Position numbers and translations under genes: made by a program | In this document: in pieces, positions 1 to 9,136 of the stretch | How positions within the stretch are numbered: position 1 is the stretch's first letter | Layout: every line of letters begins with the position of its first letter | Assembly: GCA_019695175.1 (NCBI GenBank) | Contig: JAIBAM010000006.1 | Coordinates: forward strand, 1 to 64,000 | DNA length: 64,000 bases | Source: Bdellovibrionales bacterium | GTDB lineage: Bacteria > Bdellovibrionota > Bdellovibrionia > Bdellovibrionales > UBA1609 | Direction of reading: 5' to 3' | The notes under the pieces: generated by a model | Seen by the model: the letters and a program-made list of their open reading frames with translations, nothing else | Database searches by the model: none | Told to the model about the DNA's origin: nothing

Positions 1-35
1 AATAATAATTTTATAGAAACAAAAATTGTTTTCAT
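1..35 (-). CDS. kdpC: KdpC, K+-transporting ATPase subunit C (N-terminal fragment)
   Basis: Only the first 11 codons lie in the window ([11 protein letters not shown]...). The ATG overlaps the stop codon of kdpB (TAATG), as expected for the next gene of a kdpFABC operon. KdpC is the single-span periplasmic subunit that stabilises the KdpA-KdpB pump, and the hydrophobic start fits its N-terminal membrane segment. The identification rests mainly on position and coupling, because too little protein is visible for a family match. Confidence 0.72.
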   Translation of the reverse strand, partial: MKTIFVSIKLL

Positions 36-2101
36 TAAACAGCCCCTATAAAAACAATAAATAGATCAATCGCCTTAATACCGATAAAGGGAACGATAAT
101 CCCGCCCAACCCATAAATAAACAAATTTCTGCTTAATAAAGCTGAGGCCCCTAAAGCTCGGTAAGAAACTCCTTTAATCGCTAAGGGCATCAATAAAATT
201 ATAATTAAAGCATTAAAAATGACTGCACTGAGTATTGCACTCTGTGAGGAATGTAATTTCATAACATTGATCGCATTTAAGGGTCCGGGTTCAGAACCCC
301 TGGCATAAAGGCTGATAAAGAGGGCCGGAATAATTGCAAAATATTTTGCCACATCGTTGGCCACACTAAAAGTGGTTAGGCTACCTCTTGTCATTAAAAT
401 TTGTTTTCCCGTTTCGACAATTTCGATTAGTTTTGTTGGATTGCTATCTAAATCAATCATGTTACCTGCTTCTCTTGCAGCTTGAGTCCCTGTGTTCATT
501 GCCACACCCACATCCGCTTGAGCCAAAGCCGGTGCATCGTTGGTTCCATCACCGGTCATAGCCACCAGATATCCTTTTGCTTGCTCTTCACGTATTCTTT
601 TTAATTTTGTCTCGGGTGTAGCCTGAGCCATAAAGTCATCCACACCCGCTTCAGCTGCAATCGCTGCTGCGGTCAAGGGATTGTCTCCGGTTATCATAAC
701 TGTTTTGATCCCCATTTTTCTTAGCTGCGCAAATCGTTCACAAATGCCACCCTTTACAATGTCTTTTAAATAAATCACCCCTAAAACTCGGGATTGTTCA
801 CAAACGACCAATGGCGTTCCCCCTTTTTTTGCAATACTTTGGGCCTCTCTTTCCACATCATCTGGCAGAGTTCCGCCCAAGGATTCCACGTGATTTTTGA
901 TGGCATCTAAAGTCCCTTTGCGTATGATATTTTGTCCCTGATTAATTCCACTCATCCGAGTTTGAGCACTAAACGGAATAAATTCAGTTTCTTTTGAAGA
1001 CTGAGTTTGAGTCCTTAAGCCAAACTTTTCTTTAGCCAAAACAACGATGGAACGCCCTTCTGGAGTTTCATCACGCAAAGAAGCCCATTGGGAAATTTTG
1101 GCTAAATACTGCGGTTCCACGCCCAGAGCGGGAACAAACTCACTCGCCATTCGGTTACCCAAAGTGATCGTTCCCGTTTTATCGAGCAATAATATATCAA
1201 TATCACCGGCAGCTTCTACAGCTCGCCCACTCATAGCTACCACATTTTTTTGAATCAAACGATCCATTCCACTAATTCCAATAGCACTCAATAAACCTCC
1301 AATGGTGGTTGGGATCAAACAAACCAATAAAGATATGAGCACCGGTACTGTGATAATTTGAGTAAGGTCTTGTCCCGAACTCTGGGAAGAGTAGTCTGCA
1401 AAAAACTTTAAGGTCACAACGGCCAGTAAAAAAATAATGGTCAGACCCGAAAGTAAAATAGAGAGAGAAATTTCATTGGGAGTTTTACTCCGTTTTGCTC
1501 CTTCGACCAACGAAATCATCCGATCCATAAAACTGGAGCCAGGTTCAGCCGTGATTCGAATTAAAATTTGGTCACTAATAACTTTAGTCCCTCCGGTCAC
1601 AGCGCTACGATCCCCACCACTTTCTCGAATCACTGGCGCCGATTCCCCAGTAATAGCTGACTCGTCCACTGTGGCAATCCCCTCAATGACTTCCCCGTCC
1701 CCAGGAATGGTTTCGCCTGTTGAACAGGCCACAACATCTCCTTTCTTTAGGTTCAAGGCATTCATAATCTCTTCACCACCTCCCACAAGTTGCTTTCGAG
1801 CCATAGTGTTGGTTTTGGATTTCCTTAAACTTTCTGCTTGAGCCTTACCTCTACCTTCAGCAATGGCCTCAGCAAAATTTGCAAACAATACGGTAAACCA
1901 AAGCCAGATTGCAATTTGCAACTCAAAACCAGAAAATTGTCGATGCAAAGTGTTTACTAATACCGCAACGGTCGACAGTAAAGCACCCACCTCGGTGATA
2001 AACATCACTGGATTACGGATTTGATATTTGGGATGTAACTTGATAAAGGCTTCCCAAATAGCATTTTTAATTAGATTTTTTTGAAACATTTTTTTGTTCA
2101 T
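35..2101 (-). CDS. kdpB: KdpB, K+-transporting P-type ATPase subunit B
   Basis: This is the ATP-hydrolysing subunit of the inner-membrane KdpFABC potassium pump. The sequence shows the TGES actuator motif, the DKTGT phosphorylation site near residue 310 and the [10 protein letters not shown] hinge motif, with hydrophobic segments in the usual places. At about 688 residues it is close to the normal family length. The open frame extends to a TTG at 2116, but the ATG at 2101 is preceded by GGAG at a good distance and gives the expected N-terminus. It lies between kdpA and kdpC on the same strand. No kdpD or kdpE is visible in this window, so how the pump is controlled cannot be read here. Confidence 0.97.
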   Translation of the reverse strand: MNKKMFQKNLIKNAIWEAFIKLHPKYQIRNPVMFITEVGALLSTVAVLVNTLHRQFSGFELQIAIWLWFTVLFANFAEAIAEGRGKAQAESLRKSKTNTMARKQLVGGGEEIMNALNLKKGDVVACSTGETIPGDGEVIEGIATVDESAITGESAPVIRESGGDRSAVTGGTKVISDQILIRITAEPGSSFMDRMISLVEGAKRSKTPNEISLSILLSGLTIIFLLAVVTLKFFADYSSQSSGQDLTQIITVPVLISLLVCLIPTTIGGLLSAIGISGMDRLIQKNVVAMSGRAVEAAGDIDILLLDKTGTITLGNRMASEFVPALGVEPQYLAKISQWASLRDETPEGRSIVVLAKEKFGLRTQTQSSKETEFIPFSAQTRMSGINQGQNIIRKGTLDAIKNHVESLGGTLPDDVEREAQSIAKKGGTPLVVCEQSRVLGVIYLKDIVKGGICERFAQLRKMGIKTVMITGDNPLTAAAIAAEAGVDDFMAQATPETKLKRIREEQAKGYLVAMTGDGTNDAPALAQADVGVAMNTGTQAAREAGNMIDLDSNPTKLIEIVETGKQILMTRGSLTTFSVANDVAKYFAIIPALFISLYARGSEPGPLNAINVMKLHSSQSAILSAVIFNALIIILLMPLAIKGVSYRALGASALLSRNLFIYGLGGIIVPFIGIKAIDLFIVFIGAV

Positions 2102-2180
2102 AAAAAGATACTCCAAAAGTATTTAAAGTCCGGACTCACCAGATTTCTTTCAAAAAAAACGCCCTCTCTGGGACTCACTC

Positions 2181-3869
2181 TTAAAAAGTTCGCCCTTGAA
2201 TCATTAAAATTTGCTCCACAATAGGACCAAGAGCTAGTGCTGGAAAAAAAGTTAAAGCACCCACAATAAATATAACCCCGATAAGCAAAAGCGCAAAAAG
2301 AGTGTTATCGGTGTTAAACGTTCCAAAGGAAGGTTGTGCGATCTTTTTTTGAACCATATTCCCTGCAATCACCATTACGGGTACGAGAACCGCAAATCGA
2401 CCGACCAACATGACGCAACTTAAAAGCAAATTATAGTAAAGGGTGTTGGCATTTAAACCCGCAAAGGCGCTACCATTATTACCCCCAGCAGAGGCAAAAG
2501 CATAAATAATTTCTGTTAATCCATGGGGTCCTTTGTGACTTAAGCTAGAGAGACCTTCTGGTAACACTGCCGAGATTCCAGCTCCCAACAAAATAAACGC
2601 ACTAGGTATGAGAATCGCCAATGTAGTCATTTGAATATCTTTGGCTTCAATTTTTTTTCCCAAGTACTCAGGAGTTCGCCCCACCATAAGCCCTGATAAA
2701 AACACTGTTAGTATGACAAATAAAATCATTCCATAGAGTCCGCAACCCACTCCTCCAAAAATAATTTCTCCTAAAACGATATTAAGTAAAGCAACTCCTC
2801 CTGAGATTGGCGATAGAGAAGAATGCATGGAATTCACCGACCCATTACTCGCTGCGGTTGTTAAAACAGACCATAAAACCGAATTCGTAATACCAAAACG
2901 TGTTTCTTTCCCTTCCATAATCGTCCCATTGAAAACAAGATTAGTTGAGTATTCCGACCTTAAACTTAAACCCAACCCCACAAGCAATAACACCATCATT
3001 ACGGCCCAAAGCACCCAACCTTGTTTTAAATTTCCCACCATTTTTCCAAACATATATGTCAATGCCGAAGGGATAAGGATCAAAGCAATCAACCCTATAA
3101 AATTCGAAAAAGGTGTGGGATTTTCAAAAGGATGCGAACTGTTTGCATTAAAAAAACCTCCTCCGTTGGTTCCCAATTGTTTAATGGCAATTTGAGAAGC
3201 TGCTGGTCCCAACGGAATTTTTTGCTGTCCCCCTTCCACTGTAGTTACAGTCTGTGTTGGGGCAAAATTTTGCACTACACCCTGACCTGAGAGCAGCAAA
3301 GCATAAACTAAGGAAAGCGGCAGAAAAACATACAAAATCGATTGTGTAGTATCCTTCCAAAAATTCCCCAAACCCTCTGTAGTCCTTTGAGATAGACCCC
3401 GAATAAAGACGAGTAAAACCGCCAATCCTGTGGCCGCTGAAAGAAAGTTTTGCACGGTTAAACCTACCATTTGGGAAAAATAACTCAGGGCAGTTTCCCC
3501 GGAGTAAGATTGCCAATTGGTATTAGTCATAAAACTAATAGCAGTGTTGAGTGCCAGGTGCCAACTCAGTCCGGAAATTCTTTGTGGATTTAGGGGTAAA
3601 CAACCTTGAAAAAGCAAGAGCGAAAATAACAATAAAAAACCCAAAAAATTAAAGACGAGTACCGCCCTTAAGTATTCTTTCCAATTCATCTCTTGGGTCG
3701 AATCAACTCCGATGATTTTATAGATTAATTTCTCAAAAGGTTGACCCCAACAAGCAAGTAAATGATTTTCCCCCATAAAGACTTTTGCCATATAACCCCC
3801 AAGTAAAGGGGTCCATATCAGAATCAACGAAAACAAAACGATGATTTGTAAAATATCATATGAGTTCAT
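2181..3869 (-). CDS. kdpA: KdpA, K+-transporting ATPase subunit A (channel-like)
   Basis: This is the K+-binding, channel-like subunit of KdpFABC, related to the SKT transporter superfamily. The 562-residue length is normal. The four selectivity-filter regions can be seen: TNTNWQSYSGE near residue 115, NGGGFFNANS near 235, TAASNGSVNSM near 340 and AGGNNGSAF near 465. About ten hydrophobic spans are present. The ATG at 3869 follows AGAGGAC and sits 7 bases after the kdpF stop. The genes lie in the order kdpF, kdpA, kdpB, kdpC, all transcribed leftward. Nothing looks truncated or odd. Confidence 0.97.
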   Translation of the reverse strand: MNSYDILQIIVLFSLILIWTPLLGGYMAKVFMGENHLLACWGQPFEKLIYKIIGVDSTQEMNWKEYLRAVLVFNFLGFLLLFSLLLFQGCLPLNPQRISGLSWHLALNTAISFMTNTNWQSYSGETALSYFSQMVGLTVQNFLSAATGLAVLLVFIRGLSQRTTEGLGNFWKDTTQSILYVFLPLSLVYALLLSGQGVVQNFAPTQTVTTVEGGQQKIPLGPAASQIAIKQLGTNGGGFFNANSSHPFENPTPFSNFIGLIALILIPSALTYMFGKMVGNLKQGWVLWAVMMVLLLVGLGLSLRSEYSTNLVFNGTIMEGKETRFGITNSVLWSVLTTAASNGSVNSMHSSLSPISGGVALLNIVLGEIIFGGVGCGLYGMILFVILTVFLSGLMVGRTPEYLGKKIEAKDIQMTTLAILIPSAFILLGAGISAVLPEGLSSLSHKGPHGLTEIIYAFASAGGNNGSAFAGLNANTLYYNLLLSCVMLVGRFAVLVPVMVIAGNMVQKKIAQPSFGTFNTDNTLFALLLIGVIFIVGALTFFPALALGPIVEQILMIQGRTF

Positions 3870-3876
3870 GTGTCCT

Positions 3877-3960
3877 CTAAAATTTATTTGGATTAAAAAG
3901 AGCGTAAAATAAATAAATTAACAATAATAAACTTAAAAACCCTGCTATTAAGAAACTCAT
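3877..3960 (-). CDS. kdpF: KdpF, small membrane subunit of the Kdp pump
   Basis: A 27-codon gene directly upstream of kdpA, too short for most gene callers. The product begins MSFLIAGFL, continues with a run of Leu and Ile, and ends YLFYALFNPNKF. That is the single transmembrane helix and YxxYALxxxxxF ending typical of KdpF (about 29 residues in E. coli), which stabilises the KdpABC complex. Its ATG is preceded by GAGGAGTT, a strong ribosome binding site, and its stop lies 7 bases before kdpA. The position, length and C-terminal pattern together make the call strong. Confidence 0.9.
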   Translation of the reverse strand: MSFLIAGFLSLLLLIYLFYALFNPNKF

Positions 3961-4387
3961 CCTAACTCCTCATAGGTTGTCGTGATCAGATTTGTTTGGA
4001 GCTTGTTCAGAAAGTTTATGGTTCCGAACAGACGCTAAGTACAGCTCCTAAGTACAGATGCTAAGTCTCCCAACATAGGTTCTAAAGTTCACAACACATG
4101 ATTTATTCTATAAACTTAGGAATCAATTTTTGGTAAAAATTCGGGAGTGAAGAGTAAAAAAATAGTAAAAATCAGTTTTTTTAAATTTTGAAATTCAAGA
4201 CTTCTAACTAATTCTCATTAAGTTTGACTGTTATTTCTATTTCTGTCGGAACAATTGCTAAGACCTTCTAAGGCCTTTGCAAAAACCTTCCGACGCAGCC
4301 TCTCGGGCCCACCCTCAAAAAGATGGTTCTAAAAATTAAGCTGGTTTTTGTTGCACTCTCGCTTTTTTTTTGGCTTAAATCGAACTT
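3961..4387. other. Divergent intergenic region between kdpF and the MFS gene
   Basis: This 427-bp AT-rich gap separates leftward kdpFABC from a rightward exporter and should hold both promoters. The kdpF ribosome binding site (GAGGAGTT on the minus strand) is at its left edge. At about 4033-4064 the motif CTAAGTACAG recurs in short, imperfect direct copies, which could be a regulator site. I could not define -35/-10 elements or a riboswitch with confidence. Confidence 0.4.
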
Positions 4388-5608
4388 ATGCCCATTCAGT
4401 TTAAAAAACTTATGAGCGCCAGATTTCTCTTTACCTTTGGCGTCCAAATGCAAGCCGTTGTTGTGGCTTGGCGAATTTATGATCTCATGGGGGAGCCCCT
4501 GTATCTTGGTTTAGTTGGGTTAGCGGAGGCCATTCCCGCGTTAGGACTCGCTCTTTTTGCCGGACATTTGGTGGATCACGGTAATCCTTTAATCATTTAT
4601 CGCAGAGTTCTTTCTTTGAGTTTTTTTTCTGGACTGATCGTTTATAGCGCTCACTCTGTTCCCCTGCTTTTCCAACATCAAGTATTTGCACTGTATTCTG
4701 CTTCTGTTCTAACCGGAATTGCCAGAGCCTTTTCACAACCCACGATATTCGCTATAGTACCCCAACTCCTAGATCGGGACAAAATCAGTCGTGGCGCCGC
4801 CTGGATGAGTTCAAGTATGCAAGTGGCTCGTATTGCTGGCCCCGCTGTTGGAGGGTTGGTTTTTGGTTGGTTGGGAGTCACGGTGTCCACTGCTGTTATC
4901 GCTCTCCTCCTTTTAGGCGCTGCACTGACTCTTTCCACGATCCATCCGCTGCCAACTCCCTCTCCACAACCTACGACACCCCTCACTGAAAAATCCAGCC
5001 TCAGAGAGAGTTTACTCTCAGGGGTTCAATTTGTTTTTAATCACGAAATTTTATTACCCGCACTTTTACTGGATATGCTCTCTGTACTCTTTGGAGGGGT
5101 CACAGCTCTTCTCCCTATATTTGCTAAAGATATTTTATTTATAGGTCCAAAAGGTCTTGGTCTATTAAGAGCCACACCGGCCCTAGGGGCTGCACTCATG
5201 GGAATTTATTTGGCCAATCGCACTCTGGGAGCTCGTGCTGGAAAAATTCTACTTTATGCCGTCGCTGGCTTCGGCATTTGTATTATCATTTTTGGACTCA
5301 GCCAAAACCTAACACTTTCTCTTACAGCACTTTTTTTAAGTGGCGCCTTCGATAGTGTTAGCATGGTCGTTCGCGGTACTGCGGTACAACTGTCCTCTCC
5401 CAGCCATATGCGGGGACGAATTTCTGCCGTTAATTCAATTTTTATTGGCTCCTCCAACGAACTTGGTGAACTTGAGTCAGGTCTTGTCGCTCAATGGATT
5501 GGCCCAATAAGAACAGTTCTCTTTGGCGGCGTTGCCTGCCTTTTGATTGTCGCCACTATAGCTTGGAAATCCCCGGCACTTAGAAAAATGAATTTAAAAG
5601 AGCTGTGA
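4388..5608 (+). CDS. MFS transporter, EntS/MFS_3-like (DHA3 group)
   Basis: An inner-membrane major facilitator of 406 residues with about 12 hydrophobic spans. The N-terminal pattern resembles enterobactin-exporter (EntS)-like MFS_3 proteins: YLGLVGLAEAIPALGLALFAGHLVD, seen here in pieces, with the loop IYRR. The C-terminal RGRISAVNS...SNELGELESG block near residue 340 is also characteristic of this group. An in-frame TAA three codons upstream fixes the start at or after 4388; the ATG at 4412 is an alternative. Substrates in this family include siderophores and drugs, and no neighbour points to one. It is transcribed away from kdp. Confidence 0.85.
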   Translation: MPIQFKKLMSARFLFTFGVQMQAVVVAWRIYDLMGEPLYLGLVGLAEAIPALGLALFAGHLVDHGNPLIIYRRVLSLSFFSGLIVYSAHSVPLLFQHQVFALYSASVLTGIARAFSQPTIFAIVPQLLDRDKISRGAAWMSSSMQVARIAGPAVGGLVFGWLGVTVSTAVIALLLLGAALTLSTIHPLPTPSPQPTTPLTEKSSLRESLLSGVQFVFNHEILLPALLLDMLSVLFGGVTALLPIFAKDILFIGPKGLGLLRATPALGAALMGIYLANRTLGARAGKILLYAVAGFGICIIIFGLSQNLTLSLTALFLSGAFDSVSMVVRGTAVQLSSPSHMRGRISAVNSIFIGSSNELGELESGLVAQWIGPIRTVLFGGVACLLIVATIAWKSPALRKMNLKEL

Positions 5609-5818
5609 AAAAAATAACCTGAAGTAAATCGAAACTCGAACCACAAGCTCATGACAGAGATGAGAACCTGTTCAAAAATGAGGTTTTAGCTGAAACTCCA
5701 GACACGAACTTAGAAAACATTACATTCATTACACTTAAAATATTAATTCTCGCAATTGATTTGAATTTCAATTAAACCTTCAGCATTCATTAAATTGTTT
5801 TATTTTTAAAGGTCGACC

Positions 5819-7810
5819 ATGTCTTCACAACAAAAAAAAATCCCAACAAGAATCTACTTAAAATTAAAATGGATTGCGAGTTTAATTTTATTTTCCTTTT
5901 CTGCTTTTCCTTCGCTTTCAGCTTCCAGTATTCAATTAAGTTCAGATGATAGTAATTCAAATCAAAATTACTGCTTGGCACTTCGCGGAAATGGAGAGTT
6001 AGCCCCAGCTCACTGGGGTGCTTTAGCCCGCGCTGTTGAAGTCATGGGTTTTCCTGTTGCAATGTCAGGGGGTAGCTCTGCAAGTATAACCTTGTTTTTA
6101 CTTGAAAGCATCGCGATAAACCCTGAAGTGCAATCTGTTGCTGACCCTCAAGTTAAAAATGCCAGAGCCAGTCTTTTGATTAAATCCTTGCAAGGTTTTC
6201 TTCAATTCATTGAGGAGGATAATCTTCAACTCAAAACACTAAAAAATATTGCTCATTATTTAAAAATGTCTTTGGATTCTGCTAAAGGGAACCAAACTTT
6301 AGACCTAAAGGTACAAGCACAAAAACTCGCTCAATTGTCAGATGGTTCATTTTTGAAAACTTATGAAAGTAATAAAGAAAAAATACATGCCGCGCTTATT
6401 TTTGCGAAAGACAATCTCCCATTCATCAATCCAGAACTTCTCGATCCACTTCAGCACGCCTTAAATGATTTAGATGTTATCCTGGAAAAAGAACCGCCAC
6501 ATTCAAAATCCGAACTCAGTTTAGTCCAAAAAAGAGTTCAATTTTATGCCAATGAGATTTTTGTATCTCTGGAAAAATTTGGCTCTTTTGATTCCCTGGG
6601 GGATGACAATCTTTTTTTCAGACCCGGACTGTTAAACTTTAGTTATTTAGCTGACAGCTTTGGAAAAGTAGCCAACTTTTATGCGGGAATAGGAATGGAG
6701 GAAGGGACTCAAAAAAAGTTACAAACTTTTTTAAATACTTGCGCCTCCCCCGCTTTAGATTCAACCTGGGACGAGTTGATAAGAAATTTTACCTCACTAT
6801 CCTGTGACGTTCTTTTTAAACAAATTCTATCCACTTACTTCAGCAAAAATCCTTCTTTAAAGTCTTCAAGAGAAATGGATACTATTGGCAGATTTATCCC
6901 TGCATTTATTTCCACGGCTGTATTTAGCGGAAAAAACGCCTACCAACGCATCGAAGATGCGTTTCTCAGCTACAAACAAAGTATGACCCTCACTTTTGGT
7001 CACGACTTTCAATTCCCTTCCCAAGATCTAAAATTTGGTTACTGGGGTCCAGCAGATCAACTTCAAAAAATTAGTGACAACCTGAAAAGACCCTTCCCAG
7101 TAAATCGGTCAATTGAGGAATATGGTCACCAAAAGATATGGGATTTTTCCGCAGATAAAAAAAGTTCTCTGTTCCTTCCTTTAGGCCCGACCAATTGGAA
7201 GACAGCTATGAGCTTATCTCCTGCTGAACCTGGCTTAGCCAATTTACAACCATTTCAAAAAAATGATGACGAGAAGCTCTATTCTGCGGGCGGTTGGGCT
7301 GATTTAAGTCCCGGCGCTGTACTTAAAGCTTATGGCTGCGAACAAGTCATCTATATTACAAGAAGAGGGGGAGAGTCCCTATTTGCTCAAGGGACTGCCA
7401 AACGATTATTCAAGCTCGATGAAATTTCTCCTGATCGATTGGACACGATAACTCCTGATGACCAAAAAATGAAAACAATCAAAATAGCAAATAATAATGG
7501 TGACCCTTCAGATAAATCATCATTGTGGAGTCAACTTTACAATCTTGCCAATCCAACGAGTTCATTTAATACGGCGCTCAATTTATTTGATGCAACAATA
7601 TGCACCAACTGGAATGCTTATTCGATAAAAAACCCAGGAAGTGTTTCCGATTTAATCTTAGATGCTTACAAAGCACCCTGGACTTTTATCTCAAATAGTT
7701 CCTTAGCTGCTAAATTAAAAAAACAAAAACTATCCGTGGTAACCTCAGCAGAAAACCAGTTCGACTCTGCCTTAGGATATCGCCCTTATGCGGGTTGTTT
7801 GCCGTTTTAG
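5819..7810 (+). CDS. Secreted patatin-like phospholipase domain protein
   Basis: A 663-residue protein with an N-terminal signal peptide (hydrophobic core near residues 17-35, AxA-like end around SLSAS). Just after it comes LRGNGELAPAHWGAL, which matches the oxyanion-loop region of patatins. SGGSSASI near residue 80 fills the place of the GxSxG nucleophile elbow. Late in the protein GGWADLSPGAVL could supply the Asp of the Ser-Asp dyad. The long central part is helical and unlike plant patatin. The family cleaves lipid acyl esters; activity here is inference because both motifs deviate from consensus. It is followed 60 bases later by another exported protein. Confidence 0.6.
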   Translation: MSSQQKKIPTRIYLKLKWIASLILFSFSAFPSLSASSIQLSSDDSNSNQNYCLALRGNGELAPAHWGALARAVEVMGFPVAMSGGSSASITLFLLESIAINPEVQSVADPQVKNARASLLIKSLQGFLQFIEEDNLQLKTLKNIAHYLKMSLDSAKGNQTLDLKVQAQKLAQLSDGSFLKTYESNKEKIHAALIFAKDNLPFINPELLDPLQHALNDLDVILEKEPPHSKSELSLVQKRVQFYANEIFVSLEKFGSFDSLGDDNLFFRPGLLNFSYLADSFGKVANFYAGIGMEEGTQKKLQTFLNTCASPALDSTWDELIRNFTSLSCDVLFKQILSTYFSKNPSLKSSREMDTIGRFIPAFISTAVFSGKNAYQRIEDAFLSYKQSMTLTFGHDFQFPSQDLKFGYWGPADQLQKISDNLKRPFPVNRSIEEYGHQKIWDFSADKKSSLFLPLGPTNWKTAMSLSPAEPGLANLQPFQKNDDEKLYSAGGWADLSPGAVLKAYGCEQVIYITRRGGESLFAQGTAKRLFKLDEISPDRLDTITPDDQKMKTIKIANNNGDPSDKSSLWSQLYNLANPTSSFNTALNLFDATICTNWNAYSIKNPGSVSDLILDAYKAPWTFISNSSLAAKLKKQKLSVVTSAENQFDSALGYRPYAGCLPF

Positions 7811-7870
7811 TGCTATGAAATCAACAATGACCTAATAGTATTTTAGTGACGATTTGAAAGTTGAAGGGAT

Positions 7871-8953
7871 ATGGAGGGGGTTTTGTTTCATTTTTTCTTT
7901 ATATTCACAGGCTTATTTTTTATGTTTGAAATGGATTCCATTTTTGGCTGTAAAATGGTTTATGCCACAGAATCTTCACAAAAAATTTTAATTCTGAGTG
8001 AGTTTTCCCCTAAGCTCATCCTGGAATTTGCTGGGTGTCAAGGTGCTAAAATATTTCAGGATTCCTTTCACGAGTTTTATAAAAGATACGATCCTATTGA
8101 TAAATGTGAACCAGCTTTACTAAGTTACAGCTCAAACTGTCGATTTGATTTTACATCCTGCATTCCACAGCCCATACGAAATATTTTTCAACAGAATTTT
8201 GCAACGAATGGACCCAACTGTTTCAACTTTGCCCTTTACGTTTCTCGTTTGGTAAATACAATTAGATTTGTAAATTCCAATGAATTTAAAGATAAGATAT
8301 CTGAAAAATGCCTTCAATTAAATGAAGGTGATCTCCGACTCCCAGGGGATATTGGAATCATTGCTACTGCTTATCCACAATCTCACTTCACTTTAAAACA
8401 AGAGATAAAATTAGCTCAGGTAAAACCTCTACATGCCTTCATTTACTTTTCAGAAGAATTTTCTTTTTCAAAGGCTGCTATGTTTAATGAGTTTAAATCT
8501 GAGTTGATTTCTAATAACTTTATGTTTGACACTCCAGATTACTTCGTTCCCAAAGAACCAACGTGTAGAACAAACATTTTTAGTTTGAATTGCAAAAACT
8601 CAACGGCTTATTTTCGTTGTCACAACCCTCAAAACAAAACAGATTCCTTTGAGAACGATTCAAAAGATTCAACACTTTCCCTTTTATTGTCTTTGGAAAA
8701 ACAAGTTAGTGAAGCTTTGCTAAAAGCCAATAACTTTAACAAACATGAAATGACTCAAACCCTTGAAGAGTTAAATAATATTGTTTCTATGAGTTCCGTA
8801 GAATTAAATATCTTTCGCTCACTTTTATTTCAACTCAGTTTATTTGAATTTGCTTTTCAATATAGAATTCCCTCCCCTGTCTTAAAAAAATTCTATCCCG
8901 ATTTACTAGCTAACGAATCCAGTCCCGACAATGGGCCCAGTAAGTACTATTAA
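7871..8953 (+). CDS. Exported protein of unknown function, possible papain/NlpC-like fold
   Basis: A 360-residue protein with a hydrophobic N-terminus consistent with a signal peptide. I do not recognise the family. GPNCFNFAL near residue 115 has Cys followed by small and aromatic residues. About 40 residues later comes LPGDIGII, then LHAFIYFSEE, which resembles the Cys, PGD and His arrangement of NlpC/P60 or papain-like amidases. This is a weak resemblance. The protein contains several further cysteines that could form disulfides outside the cytoplasm. The start is uncertain: the ATG at 7871 has GAAGGG very close upstream, and a TTG at 7883 follows GGAGGGGG. It may be co-transcribed with the patatin-like gene. 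Confidence 0.55.
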   Translation: MEGVLFHFFFIFTGLFFMFEMDSIFGCKMVYATESSQKILILSEFSPKLILEFAGCQGAKIFQDSFHEFYKRYDPIDKCEPALLSYSSNCRFDFTSCIPQPIRNIFQQNFATNGPNCFNFALYVSRLVNTIRFVNSNEFKDKISEKCLQLNEGDLRLPGDIGIIATAYPQSHFTLKQEIKLAQVKPLHAFIYFSEEFSFSKAAMFNEFKSELISNNFMFDTPDYFVPKEPTCRTNIFSLNCKNSTAYFRCHNPQNKTDSFENDSKDSTLSLLLSLEKQVSEALLKANNFNKHEMTQTLEELNNIVSMSSVELNIFRSLLFQLSLFEFAFQYRIPSPVLKKFYPDLLANESSPDNGPSKYY

Positions 8954-9136
8954 TACTCATTTTGAGATTTAAAATCACATTGCAATTCCAATTTGACGGG
9001 AAGTCCTCCAATGCCAGCTCTGTAAAAATGCCATTGAATACTCTTGTGAAAGCAAAAAATCTTGACGATTCTACAAAAATAGTTGATCACCGTCCGTTTT
9101 AACCAAAGACATTCATTCTTCATAAATAGGAACTCT

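Noticed and set aside
4200-4225. Fur-box-like sequence (TAATTCTCATTA) upstream of the EntS-like exporter
   Set aside because: It matches only part of the 19-bp consensus, and such AT-rich strings are common in this window.
3961-4387. Possible c-di-AMP (ydaO-type) or other riboswitch upstream of kdp
   Set aside because: No conserved core or convincing paired stems were found; the repeated CTAAGTACAG is too short.
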